In this document: positions 1 through 11,842 of the stretch, piece by piece
Position numbering within the stretch: the first letter of the stretch is position 1
How the letters are laid out: every line of letters starts with the position of its first letter
Source: Saxidomus purpurata
Lineage: Eukaryota > Mollusca > Bivalvia > Venerida > Veneridae
Direction: 5' to 3'
Assembly: GCA_022818135.1 (NCBI GenBank)
Contig: JAFMSR010000017.1
Span: forward strand, 18,726,014-18,790,013
DNA length: 64,000 bases
Position numbers and translations under genes: made by a program
Notes under the pieces: model-generated
Database searches by the model: none
Told to the model about the DNA's origin: nothing
What the model saw: only the letters and a program-made list of their open reading frames with translations

Positions 1-3000
1 ATAGTACATTAGGTAGTATCAAACATATTTGACTTCATTCTCCCTCAGTCATTGGGACAGGAGAAAACACTTAATCGTCTTTTTTACATACTTCAATGGC
101 TTAAAGTATTTGGACATTTATTCATGATTATAATGATGTACTTTTACACAACATGATATGAAGAACAAGTATAAGTAGTAAGTATACAAACATATTTGAC
201 ATCATTCTCCCTCAGTCCTTGGGACAGGAAAAACACGTAATCGTCAATTTTACAAACATAAATATCAATAAAATATTATGATATGCTGTAATGATTATAA
301 GAATTTACTTTTACACAACATGATATGAAGAACAAAATTATAAGTAGTTAGTATTCAGACATATTTGACATTATTCTCCCTCAGTCCTTGGGACAGGAAA
401 AAACACGTAATCGTCAATTTTACAAACATTAATATCAATAAAATTTTATGATATGATGTTATGATTATAAGAATGTACTTTTACACAACATGATATGAAG
501 AACAAGTATAAGTAGTTAGTATGCAAACATATTTGATTTCATTCTCCCTCAGTCCTTGGGACAGGAAAAAACACGTAATCGTCAATTTTACAAACATAAA
601 TATCAATAAAATATTATGATATGCTGTAATGATTATAAGAATTTACTTTTACACAACATGATATGAAGAACAAAATTATAAGTAGTTAGTATTCAGACAT
701 ATTTGACATTATTCTCCCTCAGTCATTGGGACAGGAAAAAAACACGTAATCGTCAATTTTACAAACCTTAATATCAATAAAATTTTATGATATGATGTAA
801 TGATTATAAGACTGTACTTTTACACAACATGATATGAAGAACAAGTATAAGTAGTTAGTATGCAAACATATTTGACTTCATTCTCCCTCAGTCATTGGGA
901 CAGGCGAAAACACTTAATCGTCTTTTTTACATACTTCAATGGCTTAAAGTATTTGGACATTTATTTATGATTATAATGATGTACTTTTACACAACATGAT
1001 ATGAAGAACAAGTATAAGTAGTTAGTATTCAAACATATTTGACATCATTCTCCCTCAGTCCTTGGGACAGAAAAAGCACGTAATCGTCAATTTTGCAAAC
1101 ATAAATATCAATTAAATATTTTAAAATGATGTAATGATTATAAGAATGTACTTTTACACAACATGATATGAAGAACAAGTAGTTAGTATGCAAACATATT
1201 TGACATTATTCACCCTCAGTCCTTGGGACATGAAAAAACACGTAATCGTCAATTTTACAAACATAAATATCAATAAAATATTATGATGTGCTATTATGAT
1301 TATAAGAATGTACTTTTACACAACATGATATGAAGAACAAGTATAAGTAGTTAGTATGCAAACATATTTGACTTCATTCTCCCTCAGTCATTGGGACAGG
1401 AGAAAACACTTAATCGTCTTTTTTACATACTTCAATAGCTGAAAGTATTTGGACATTTATTTATGATTATAATGATGTACTTTTACACAACATGATATGA
1501 AGAACAAGTATAAGTAGTTAGTATACAAACATATTTGACATCATTCTCCCTCAGTCCTTGGGACAGGAAAAAACACGTAATCGTCAATTTTACAAACATA
1601 AATAGCACAAAAATAATATGAAAAGCTGTAATGATTATAATGATGTACTTTTACACAACATGATATGGAGAACAAGTATAAGTAGTGAGTATGCAAACAT
1701 ATTTGACTTCATTCTCCCTCAGTCCTTGAGACAGGAGAAACACGGAATCGCCTTTTTCACATACTTCAATGGCATTAAAGTATTTGTACATTTATTTATG
1801 AATATAATGATGTACTTTTACACAACATGATATGAAGAACAAGTATAAGTAGTTAGTATACAAACATATTTGACATCATTCTCCCTCAGTCCTTGGGACA
1901 GGAAAATACACGTAATCGTCAATTTTACAAACATAAATATCAATAAAATATTATGATATGCTGTAATGATTATAAGAATTTACTTTTACACAACATGATA
2001 TGAAGAACATGTATAAGTAGTTAGTATTCAGACATATTTGACATTATTCTCCCTCAGTCCTTGGGACAGGAAAAAACACGTTATCGTCAATTTTACAAAC
2101 ATAAATACATTGTATCAATAAAATATTATGATATGCTGTAATGATTATAAGAATGTACTTTTACACAACATGATATGAAGAACAAGTATAAGTAGTTAGT
2201 ATGCAAACATATTTGATTTCATTCTCCCTCAGTCCTTGGGACAGGAAAAAAACACGTAGTCGTCAATTTTACAAACATAAATATCAATAAAATATTACGA
2301 AATGCTGTTATGATTATAAGACTGTAATTTTACACAACATGATATGAAGAACAAGTATAAGTAGTTAGTATGCAAACATATTTGACTTCATTCTCCCTCA
2401 GTCATTGGGACAGGAGAAAACACTTGATCGTCGTTTTTACATACTTCAAAGGCTTAAAGTATTTGGACATTTATTTATGATTATAATGATGTACTTTTAA
2501 ACAACATGATATGAAGAACAAGTATAAGTAGTAAGTATACAAACATATTTGACATTATTCTCCCTCAGTCCTTGGGACAGGAAAAACACGTAATCGTCAA
2601 TTTTACAAACATAAATATCAATAAAATATTATAATATGCTGTTATGATTATAAGAATGTACTTTTACACAACATGATATGAAGAACAAGTATAAGTAGTT
2701 AGTATGCAAACATATTTGACTTCATTTTCCCTCAGTCATTGGGACAGGAAAAAACACGTAATCGTCAATTTTACAAACATAAATAGAACAAAAATAATAT
2801 GAAAAGCTGTAATGATTATAATGATGTACTTTTACACAACATGATATGGAGAACAAGTATAAGTAGTGAGTATGCAAACATATTTGACTTCATTCTCCCT
2901 CAGTCATTGGGACAGGAGAAAACACGGAATCGCCTTTTTTACATACTTCAATGGCATAAAAGTATTTGTACATTTATTTATGAATATAATGATGTACTTT

Positions 3001-3862
3001 TACACAACATGATATGAAGAACAAGTATAAGTAGTTAGTATACAAACATATTTGACATCATTCTCCCTCAGTCCTTGGGACAGGAAAAAACACGTAATCG
3101 TCAATTTTACAAACATGAATATCAATAAAATATTATGATATGCTGTAATGATTATAAGAATTTACTTTTACACAACATGATATGAAGAACAAGTATAAGT
3201 AGTTAGTATTCAGACATATTTGACATTATTCTCCCTCAGTCCTTGGGACAGGAAAAAACACGTTATCGTCAATTTTACAAACATAAATATCAATAAAATA
3301 TTATGATATGCTGTAATGATTATAAGAATGTACTTTTACACAACATAATATGAGGAACAAGTATAAGTAGTTAGTATTCAAACATATTTGACTTCATTCT
3401 CCCTCAGTCCTTGGGACAGGAAAAAACACGTTATCGTCAATTTTACAAACATAAATATCAATAAAATATTATAATATGCTGTAATGATTCTAAGAATGTA
3501 CTTTTTACACAACATGTTATGAAAAACAAGTATAAGTAGTTAGTATGCAAACACATTTGACTTCATTCTCCCTCAGTCCTTGGGACAGGGGAAAACACTT
3601 AATCGTCTTTTTACATACTTCAATGGCATTAAAGTATTTGGACATTTATTTAGGATTTTAATGATGTACTTTTACACAACATGATATGAAGAACAAGTAT
3701 CAGTAGAATCTAGTTAGTATGCAAACATATTTGACATCATTCTCCCTCAGTCCTTGGGACAGGAAAAAAAACCTTAATCGTCAATTTTACAGACATAAAT
3801 ATCAATAAAATATTATGATATGCTGTACAGTAATGATTATAAGAATGTACTTTAACACAAAA
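1..3862 (+). repeat. AT-rich satellite array, ~169 bp monomers with higher-order structure
   Basis: About 23 head-to-tail monomers share a core (ccctcagtccttgggacag) followed by ACAACATGATATGAAGAACA. Monomers fall in two classes by the half after the core. Class A reads gagaaaacacttaatcgtc and continues ggcttaaagtatttggac; class B reads acgtaatcgtcaattttac and continues atcaataaaatattatgat. Blocks of seven monomers recur about 1181 bp apart: the blocks starting near 1548 and 2733 match monomer by monomer, including the rare variant aaataatatgaaaagctg at 1609 and 2790. Open frames in the array are chance products of repeat sequence. The array runs off the left edge, so its full length is unknown. 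Confidence 0.95.
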
Positions 3863-4480
3863 TTAGACCACTTTTTATTTCCCAATGGTGGCCTTTATAG
3901 ACAGGTTTGACTGTAGTTAGTATGCAAATATATGATACTGTATTTTCCCTCAGTCCTTGGGACAGAATAAAACGTATTTTTCCATCAGTGTTTGGGACAG
4001 GAAAACATATTATCATCTTTCAACAGACTGATATGGCAACAATGCAATGTACTTTTAAACCACATAAAATGATGTAAAAGTTGAAGCATTTACTATGAAA
4101 ACTCATTATACATGATTTTTTATGGGACAGCAGAAAAAAATTCATCATCTTTTAAAAGATGGTAAATTTCTTGTTATCTCATTTTAAACAGCATCCCCTC
4201 TTTTAAAAGTATCAGTATAATTTAAGCTCACCCAGTACTTAGGACCAGAAAGCAACTTTTTCATTTTCGTGAAAACACATTTATCTTCTCAAATTACTAT
4301 TATTGTACAATAAAGTAATATGTAATGGGATAATAATTGCAATGAATCACAGGACCGATATTTCCCTCACTCATTGGAATTTAGCTTCTCATTTAAATAT
4401 TCATTACTTGGGCGGTACGCTCTCAGTCATCGGGATCGATTTTTCTCATTTTTTCTCTCAAGCCTTGGGATTTAGCCATA
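3863..4480 (+). repeat. Decayed edge of the satellite array
   Basis: The core motif recurs in ever more mutated form: ccctcagtccttgggacag at ~3948, catcagtgtttgggacag at ~3993, cagtacttaggaccag at ~4233, ctcagtcatcgggat at ~4420 and ctcaagccttgggattt at ~4459. Spacing becomes irregular. At 3863-3915 a short insert ends tttgactgta and resembles the end of a fragment at 50820-50998. Progressive divergence at an array edge is a common satellite pattern. Confidence 0.65.
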
Positions 4481-4494
4481 CCCGGTCTGATGCC

Positions 4495-4549
4495 ATGTCT
4501 GCTAAAAAGAGGAAAATCGAAGACTTTTTCTCCAAAATATCGAAATCTA
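4495..4549 (+). CDS. Possible first coding exon (MSAKKRKIEDFFSKISKS)
   Basis: An ATG opens 18 codons rich in Lys/Arg with the motif KRKIEDFFSK, then a good donor (gtaagt) at 4550. Starts of this kind occur at the N-terminus of several PCNA-binding proteins and of hAT/ZMYM-type domesticated transposases. No downstream exon could be tied to it. It lies in the decayed edge of the satellite, so it could be chance. Confidence 0.25.
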
Positions 4550-4555
4550 GTAAGT

Positions 4556-5100
4556 GGTTAAAGAATGTATTGGTACTCGTTTCTGTTGAATTGGATTTTG
4601 TATCTGTTCATTCGGTGTTTTTTCCCTTAGTACATAACGGCACCGTACAATTGTTATGATTTTCATTGTTTTTTTCAACCTCAAGTAGCAAAAATAATCA
4701 TTACAGTTAATAAAACATGATGATTTAAGTGATGATGATGATGATGAGTGGTAGCCTAACAAATAAAAGTAAAAATGCTGATTTTTAAGTCATTTTTTTA
4801 CCTTGATATAAGGACAAATTACCCCTAATTTATAGCCTAGAATGCAGGAAATTGCGCCTATGTTTTAAAAATTTTCCGGCGGGGCATGCCCCCGGACCCC
4901 CCTAGAAAGCCTATTACTTTTCTATTTGAGCCTATTCAACAAAATCTTATTGAGAACACTGGACTAAGAATCATTAACAAATCTTTTCAAGGATCTAGAC
5001 TCCTCGTTTCATTTAGTTTTCTTTCCTCAAGAGGGTGTCCGCGTACTGGTCAAATCGTTTGAATTCTAAAGGCCGTGACTGTACCTCGTACAGAGCTAGA
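4556..5100. other. Non-coding spacer with a GC-rich patch
   Basis: No convincing gene. A GC-rich patch at 4875-4902 (ggcggggcatgcccccggac) stands out from the AT-rich surroundings and resembles patches seen at the ends of hAT-like elements, but I cannot assign it. A GATGAT run lies near 4730-4746. Confidence 0.4.
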
Positions 5101-5114
5101 CTGCGCATGCGCAG
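5101..5114. promoter_or_regulatory. NRF1-type palindrome, candidate promoter
   Basis: CTGCGCATGCGCAG matches the consensus palindrome bound by NRF1, common in animal TATA-less promoters. It lies about 105 bp upstream of a donor-like site (gtatgt at 5219), and the acceptor at 6345 precedes the EF1A start codon. This position suits the EF1A-like promoter. No expression evidence is available. Confidence 0.5.
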
Positions 5115-5129
5115 TGCGTTGTTTACACG

Positions 5130-5218
5130 CACAACTTTCTGTAAATTTTAGAGCAAAGACTTATCTGAATATATATGAAGACCAGATGATCTGAATGTCG
5201 ACAGATTTGACACAACAA
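5130..5218 (+). other. Possible non-coding 5' exon of the EF1A copy
   Basis: The stretch between the NRF1 motif and a donor gtatgt at 5219 has no useful frame. The EF1A coding exon is preceded by an acceptor (tttgcag) with 35 bases before the ATG, so a non-coding first exon is expected upstream. The start of this exon is a guess. Confidence 0.3.
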
Positions 5219-5284
5219 GTATGTTGCCGGAAAAAGTGTCCGCCTACTGTTCTTGTCTGTCTAGAGGAATTCCCGTCGAATACC

Positions 5285-5949
5285 AGTGGTTTCACCCCCT
5301 AGTCGTTTCACCCCTAGTCATTTCACCTCCCAAAACCCTAGATGATTCACCCCCCAAAATAAATATGATCTTTTTTATTGTTTTAATTAAAAATGAATCC
5401 TGTTGAATACTTAAATCAATCAAATAAAATATCGTATTTGCATATCTTGATGTTAATGTGAAGGTTTTCTATTTGGTTTATAAGTTTTATACTTAACAAA
5501 ATGAGGTCATCTGTTATACTAAGTTTTCATAATCTAATAGTTAACATTTAATTATTGACGTTAAAAGACACTGTCATGTGATGTATTTAAATCAAATATT
5601 TGAAGTACCATTTAGAAATTTAGCTTTCTTTATTTTTGCAGTATTTTATTCAGGTGCCAAAGTGAGTATTTCTCATCAGCTAGTAAATAGTTTGTTATAT
5701 ACAACAAGTTTATTGCATAAATATATATAGCATAACATGACTGTATATTTTTCTTCAAAGTGATATACTGATTAGATATGTGGTTATATTTGATTATTCT
5801 GTGATTGAAAAACACCTATCAGGCAAACAAATCAATCAATATAACAATAGAGTACCTTTCACACATACTTAATCAGTATATTACAATAGGGGGTGAAATG
5901 ACTAGGAGGTGAAATGACTAGGGGTGAAACGACTAGGGGTGAAACCACT
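5285..5949. mobile_element. MITE with ~50 bp inverted ends built of short repeats
   Basis: The left end begins agtggtttcacc and continues with copies of ctagtcgtttcacccc; the right end is its reverse complement (aaacgactaggggtgaaacc). Both ends are built from a ~15 bp unit (cccctagtcatttca). The interior is AT-rich and non-coding, so it is non-autonomous. A clean target duplication is not visible, although gaatacc on the left resembles tgatacc on the right. It lies in the presumed first intron of the EF1A copy. Confidence 0.75.
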
Positions 5950-5954
5950 TGATA

Positions 5955-6058
5955 CCTTCCCGTCCCCCAAGTCATTTCCTCCACTAGACTCCCCCCCCAA
6001 CACGTTTCCTCTCAAGACTCCCCTCTAGACGTTTCCTCCCAAGACTCCCCCCCCCTGC
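5955..6058 (+). repeat. C-rich minisatellite next to the MITE
   Basis: Roughly four units of about 26 bp of the type agacgtttcctcccaagact, separated by C-runs. The units echo the cctagtcatttcacc unit of the adjoining MITE end, so they may derive from it. Confidence 0.6.
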
Positions 6059-6380
6059 AATTTTCAATTCACTCAAATTATAGTGATTTATTATGTATTT
6101 AAGGTAACCAGTTAACGTGACACCACCACACGGATCTAAACCTGAGAATACCTTGTTCCCTTCCATTGTAAACTTGCAATAGTTGTAGATATTTTTTCAC
6201 GAATATAGCTTATGATGAAGGTACATTAGTTTGGCAGCTGTAAAGTTTGATACTAAGCTGTTGGTGTAATTTTTAAGAATGAGGAAATACAGATGGAGAA
6301 AAAAATTAACAGCAAGCATAACATAATAATTTTCTGTATTTGCAGCATGATACTAGCACAGCATCAGAACAAACATCAGA

Positions 6381-6524
6381 ATGGGAAAGGAAAAGATTCA
6401 AATCAACATTGTCGTGATTGGTCACATCGACTCTGGAAAGTCCACCTCCACTGGTCATATGATCTACAAATGTGGTGGCATTGATAAGAGAGCCATGGAG
6501 AAATTCGAGAAGGAAGCTGCTGAG
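6381..6524 (+). CDS. EF1A-like exon 1 (coding): start codon and P-loop
   Basis: Forty-eight codons from the canonical start MGKEK to KFEKEAAE. The acceptor tttgcag lies at 6339-6345 and the donor gttaac at 6525; phase 0. It contains the nucleotide-binding loop [13 protein letters not shown], where most homologues have KSTTTGH. The ATG is chosen because MGKEK is the universal EF1A start. Confidence 0.88.
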
Positions 6525-7029
<505 letters not shown>

Positions 7030-7524
7030 TGAGTGTTTGGTGCTGGTTAATGAATTTCAGTTTACAGGCTTCGTACCTGGTGCTTGAAAAGTAGTGCAAC
7101 ACTGATAAAAAGGGTGTGTTCAGATGCTCTTTATTTAAATATAATGAACATTTTCAATACTGACTTCTGGACATTTCTTAACTCCCATTAAACTGTTGGT
7201 GCCTTTTAGAAGGACCCATGTGTGTTTTGTTACTAAATCCAAGAAATATGCTCATTAACTATTTAACATTAAATGCAAAAGTCTTCAAAAAGGGCATAGC
7301 AGGATGCCAGAGAAAGGCAGTGACTGGGAAACCCATGCGCCATTTGCGCATAAAATGAAAAAATTCCATCAAATGCACCCTGTGTCACATACTAAAAAAA
7401 TCGAAATATTTTGAGTACAAAACGTGTATCGATCAGGCGCTTTACCGTATACTTTGCCATAAATACAAGCGTTTATATGACCGTTATCAATTACGGGTCA
7501 TACCGATGATAGCCTCTTTAAAGG

Positions 7525-7788
7525 ATGGTGGACCCAATAAGCACAATTACAAACAAACAAAAACCGTTATCAATTAAGCGCTTCTTTGACGAAATAAAGC
7601 GTTTTATCGAGAAAATGTTTCCGAAACGGAAACTAACCCCTATTACTGGCCAAATCTCGCTAAAAATTTACATAAAAGACGTTGACACCAACGATCTGGG
7701 TACACCACAAACGCTACAAGCCTCAATTAACATATCTGTAGACAAAACAAGTGTAACGAAGCTCAGCTGGAAAATACCAGCGAGGTGA
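7525..7788 (+). CDS. Unrecognised 87-codon frame inside the hAT-like element
   Basis: Encodes a basic polypeptide beginning MVDPISTITNKQK and ending LSWKIPAR. I recognise no domain. It may be a remnant of the element's own coding sequence or chance. Its position just inside the left end of the element is the only context. Confidence 0.2.
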   Translation: MVDPISTITNKQKPLSIKRFFDEIKRFIEKMFPKRKLTPITGQISLKIYIKDVDTNDLGTPQTLQASINISVDKTSVTKLSWKIPAR

Positions 7789-7844
7789 ATGCAATTGCTC
7801 CAATCTTCGTCCACTTACGAATCTAACAAAGACTAAGAGGGAAA

Positions 7845-8455
7845 CTAAGAGTAAGACAATTTACAAGCAACGTAAGGTGCATGACACTTGGTTTAAAATA
7901 TGGCCCTTGGGTGCCTTCTCTGTAAAACGTTTGTGGACTCTGGAAAGCACAATGTTTTTGTATATGGGTGCAAAGTTTTCACACATGTTTTACAGAACAA
8001 TAAAATTGCCATCAACACCAAAAGTCGTTTTCAACAGAACATCTTGAATTCAGACAATGAAAACGGAATAAAATTCTTCTAGTAAGTTCTACAATTCATT
8101 CTGCAGAACCCAATTCCGACAGCAATCCATCTTCCCTCGCACCATTAGAGATTGGAATAAGCTGCCTGCAGATATCATGTCAGCTGGGTCAGTTGACTCT
8201 TTCAGAGCTCAACAGTTCCAAACACTTTATCTAACTTCATCTTGTTTTTATCCTCCTCTGTTAATATTCTCAATTTTATTTCTATTTTACCTCTTCTTGT
8301 GCACCCTGGCAATAAATTGTCAACCAGTTGAAGGTGGCCATTAACTTTGAAGAAGAAGACAATGCACCCTCACTTTCGTACAGCCAGGGCCATATTTTAG
8401 ACCATGTGTCTTGCACATTTATTAATGTGTGGCTTGTAAATTGTCTTACTCTTAG
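7845..8455. repeat. Foldback repeat nested in the hAT-like element
   Basis: Arms of about 65-70 bp (7845-7910 and 8384-8455) are inverted copies: ctaagagtaagacaattt reappears as its complement at 8438-8455, and aaaatatggccc as gggccatatttt. They enclose a LINE tail. This may be a small inverted-repeat element that inserted into the larger one. Confidence 0.6.
8105..8340 (+). mobile_element. 3' remnant of a non-LTR retrotransposon
   Basis: One frame reads RQQSIFPRTIRDWNKLPADI and onward. SIFPRTIRDWNxLP is the usual end of reverse transcriptases from CR1/RTE-type LINEs in invertebrates. Only about 80 codons of the C-terminus remain, and no reverse transcriptase core is present here. Confidence 0.65.
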
Positions 8456-9030
8456 TGTCACATACATTTTCTTAAATGTCACATAAAAATTTCAAATGTC
8501 ACATAACTTTTCACACATTCGTGACATTTGTCACATAGAAAAAAATCCTTTCCCAGTCACTGGAAAGGAGCAGAGTGCACAAGAACAGGGGTAGGGTGCT
8601 GCACCTTTCTATTTTGTTCTAGCTGGAACACTGATTTATGCAACTGATGATTGATGTCAAGTGCATATAATTTTATGAATTGAGAAATAACAGTAAATTT
8701 ATTTCACAACAGTCTTGTATTTTTTCAGCCCTGATCTGATGGTATCATACTTCAAGAATAGAATATTTTATTTCCAATTCATTGACCCTCTCGGGTATAC
8801 TTCTACGCAGCAGGCATCTGTGTGTGGCTTATATCACAGACTGAATAATCTTGCACAAGTTTAGAGGTCACTGGTGTGAAATTTTTTATTATTACATGTA
8901 CTAGGCCTAAAAAAAGTATGTTTCCTATAACCATACCAACAGAAAAGATTTTATGACCCTGAAAAAAATTAGCATCAAGAAAATTTCTATTTTTATGGAA
9001 TTTGGTGTTGCCTGTAATCAAAAAGGTTTT

Positions 9031-10096
9031 TTATGCCCCCCCGAAGGGTGGCATATTAAAATCGCACCGTCTGTCCGTCCGTCCGTCTGTCTGTGCGTCC
9101 CCACTTACAAATTCGTGTCCGGACTGTAACTCTGTCATGCATTGAAGGATTTTAAAATAACTTGGCACACATGTCTAGCACATCAAGACGACATGTCGCA
9201 TGCAAGACCCACATCCCTACCTCCAGGGTGAAGGTCACACTTGGAGTATGAAGGTTATGGAATCCTCTATATATGCACACATTCGTGTCCGGACTGTAAC
9301 TTTGTCATGCATTGAAGGATTTTAAAATAACTAGGCACACATGTCTAGCACATCAAGACGACATGTCGCATGCAAGACCCACGTCCCTAGCTCAAAGGTC
9401 AAGGTCACACTTAGAGTTTGAGGGTAATGGATTCCTCTATATATGCATATATGCACACATTCGTGTCCGGACTGTAACTTTGTCATGCATTGAAGGATTT
9501 TAAAATAACTTGGCACAAATGTCTAGCACATCAAGACGACGTGTTGTGTGCAAGACCCACGTCCCTAGCTCAAAGGTCAAGGTCACACTTAGAGTTTGAA
9601 GGTAATGGAATCCTGTATATATGCATATATGCACACATTCGTGTCCGGACTGTAACTTTGTCATGCCTTGAAGGATTTTAAAATAATTTGGCACAAAGGT
9701 CTAGCACATCAAGACGACGTGTCGCGTGCAAGACCCACATCCCTACCACAAAGGTCAAGGTCACACTTAGAGTTTATAGGTAATGGAATCCTGTATATAT
9801 GCATACATTTGTGTCCGGACTATAACTTTATTATGCTTTGAAGGATTTTAAAATAACTTGGCACAAATGTCTAGCACATCAAGCGGATGTGTCGCGTGCA
9901 AGACCCAGGTCCCTACTTCAAAGGTCAAGGTCACACTTAGTGTTTAAAGTAATGGAATACTGTATGCATGATAACTCTGTCATGCATGGAAGGATTTTAA
10001 AATTAAATAGCACATTTATTGAGCACATGGAGAGGACACAGACTGTGAGGCACCTCTTTCGGGGGCATTCGTCACTTGTGAGGGACAGCTCTTGTT
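9031..10096 (+). mobile_element. Pearl/CvA-like element, family A, copy 1
   Basis: The head is ttatgcccccccgaagggtg, followed by a GTCC-type microsatellite and five or six tandem monomers of 170-178 bp (gtgtccggactgtaacttt ... aaggtcaaggtcacactta). The tail is gggggcattcgtcacttgtg then ggacagctcttgtt. This head-microsatellite-monomers-tail plan matches pearl/CvA elements of bivalves, regarded as non-autonomous Helitron/Helentron relatives. Frames on both strands are repeat translations, not genes. Confidence 0.8.
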
Positions 10097-10364
10097 TTTA
10101 ATGGTTTCTTCCATTAATATTACATCAAAGACCTAGTAAAAACTGAATACTGTTACGGGTTCCCATCAAATTACAAAATCACATTTAAAAAAAATTCCCT
10201 ACCTACTGACCCATCTTTTTTTCAGCATGTTGCAGGAAATAGACATAAATATTTTTAGGCCCTATAATTATTTTACATAAAATTCAACTGGAACCAACAT
10301 AAATTTTCAAGATCCTCTCAAAATTACTTCCTATTACACCAGTTTGTTTTTCCCAAATGTTCAG

Positions 10365-10543
10365 GTACCTCACAGGCTGACTGTGCCGTGTTGATTGTGG
10401 CTGCTGGTACAGGAGAATTTGAAGCTGGTATCTCTAAGAATGGTCAGACCAGAGAGCACGCTTTGCTGGCTTTCACCTTGGGGGTGAAACAGATGATTGT
10501 TGGTGTCAACAAGATGGACAACACCGAGCCTCCGTACTCCGAG
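10365..10543 (+). CDS. EF1A-like exon 3: NKMD motif
   Basis: Encodes [20 protein letters not shown] through [14 protein letters not shown]. The acceptor is at 10363-10364 (gttcag) and the donor at 10544 (gtaaac). It starts with two bases completing the Gly codon of exon 2 and ends in phase 0. The G4 guanine-specificity motif NKMD is intact. Confidence 0.88.
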
Positions 10544-11212
10544 GTAAACCGGTCATTCAATCCTATTTTAATTTGTTGGTAATTTTGTGTAAAAGTTGCA
10601 AAATTGTTGCCATATGATGTGTACATTAAAGTGACTAATGCGACATGAATGAAAGGTGCTCGATGTGTAACTGTTAATGCTGGTGTATATTGACATGTAA
10701 TATTTCCAAAAACATTCAAGTGTGTAATGGAAATATGATGCAATAATGAGTATGTAGGTGGTATAGTACTAGAGTGGTAACTGCTGGGACACAGAACTTC
10801 AGAAGCGCTTTTGAATGTTTCCTACCCATCTAGATATGAATTTGTTAGAAACCCAGAGGTAGTCTTGCGTGTATCGGTGCTGTTCACCGAGCATGACGTA
10901 AAAGAGCTAGGGTCTGGTACCCGAGTTCCCATGTATCTGCATCTGTCTCTCTTCAATCTGTGCCAGTCGGGAGTCTTGGCAATTTCATCCTTGGAGATAT
11001 TTCAAGGTAGGCCGGGACTGTTGAACAGTAGAAGGAAAATTAGTATTTTCAGAGAACTTTTGAAGTTGACACATTTTATGTAGACCGGAATTGCAGTTGA
11101 AACTGGTGAAAGCTGTGAAGATTGGTGCATACAGAATATGCGGTGATGCTGTATAGCAGAGCAGTCTTTGAGAACAATTTGATGCAGGCATTAAATCTAG
11201 AAATGTTTTCAG
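10544..11212 (+). other. EF1A-like intron 3, one unassigned open stretch
   Basis: No repeat family identified with confidence. An open stretch at 10811-11083 contains no recognisable domain; the opposite strand of 10830-11000 has a SINE-like feel but no clear promoter boxes. The intron ends at a ttttcag acceptor. Confidence 0.4.
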
Positions 11213-11492
11213 AAAAGGTTTGGAGAAATCACTAGTGAAGTCTCTGCCTACATCAAGACGATTGGTTACAATCCGAAAAATGTACCTTTTGTACCAATTT
11301 CTGGATGGCATGGTGACAACATGATTGAACCATCAGAAAAGATGAGCTGGTACAAAGGATGGTCTGTTGAAAGAAAGGAAGGAAATGCTAGCGGAAATAC
11401 TCTTTTTGAGGCTCTTGATGCCATTCTTCCACCCTCGAGACCTACAGATAAGGCCCTTCGTCTGCCACTCCAGGATGTGTACAAGATTGGAG
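11213..11492 (+). CDS. EF1A-like exon 4: end of G domain and start of domain II
   Basis: Encodes [40 protein letters not shown] and so on to [11 protein letters not shown]. It leaves one base of a Gly codon at donor gtaatt. Frame is intact over 93 codons. Departures from the usual sequence are RFEEI to RFGEI, KEVS to SEVS and KKIGYN to KTIGYN. Confidence 0.88.
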
Positions 11493-11842
11493 GTAATTTT
11501 CAATTTTGTTTGATGTTGATTAGAGGAAGTTTAAGCTTAATTAGGAAACAGTGTTCCCATTCACGTTAATATGTATGTGAATCGCGCACAAAATTTAGTA
11601 TTTTTAGCTTGCCTGATTTTTTGGAGAGAAAAAACTGAGCTATTGTCGTCACTTGATTGTCAGCGTTGGTAAAGTTTTGCATTGAGGTCACTTGCATGGA
11701 AACTATCAAAGCTATCACTTTGAAACTTTGAAAGCTTGTTCATCTGATACCCTTTTTCACATTGTATGCTGCAGATGCAGAGTGCAACCTGTTTTTTTGG
11801 GGTAAAAAGCATGGATTTTGAGAATTGGACATAGCTTCATTT

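Larger units (their letters stand above)
7318..8562. mobile_element. hAT-like element with 14 bp inverted ends
   Basis: The ends are perfect inverted repeats, CAGTGACTGGGAAA at 7318-7331 and its complement at 8549-8562. They are flanked by the direct repeat GAAAGG at 7312-7317 and 8563-8568. A CAGTG start is typical of hAT transposons, though these make 8 bp duplications and only 6 bp match here. Inside are an 87-codon open frame at 7525-7788 of unknown nature, a nested foldback and a LINE tail. No hAT transposase is present. It lies in EF1A intron 2. Confidence 0.65.

Noticed and set aside
1618..3017. Two similar ~70-codon frames (MKSCNDYNDV...)
   Set aside because: They are translations of the satellite and recur only because of the 1181 bp higher-order repeat.
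9312..10101. Frames [17 protein letters not shown]... on plus and matching frames on minus, also at 21571-22541 and 25352-26135
   Set aside because: Open on both strands and repeating with the monomer; products of family A repeats, not proteins.
10811..11083. 90-codon frame in EF1A intron 3
   Set aside because: No domain, no splice logic and a competing minus-strand repeat-like reading.
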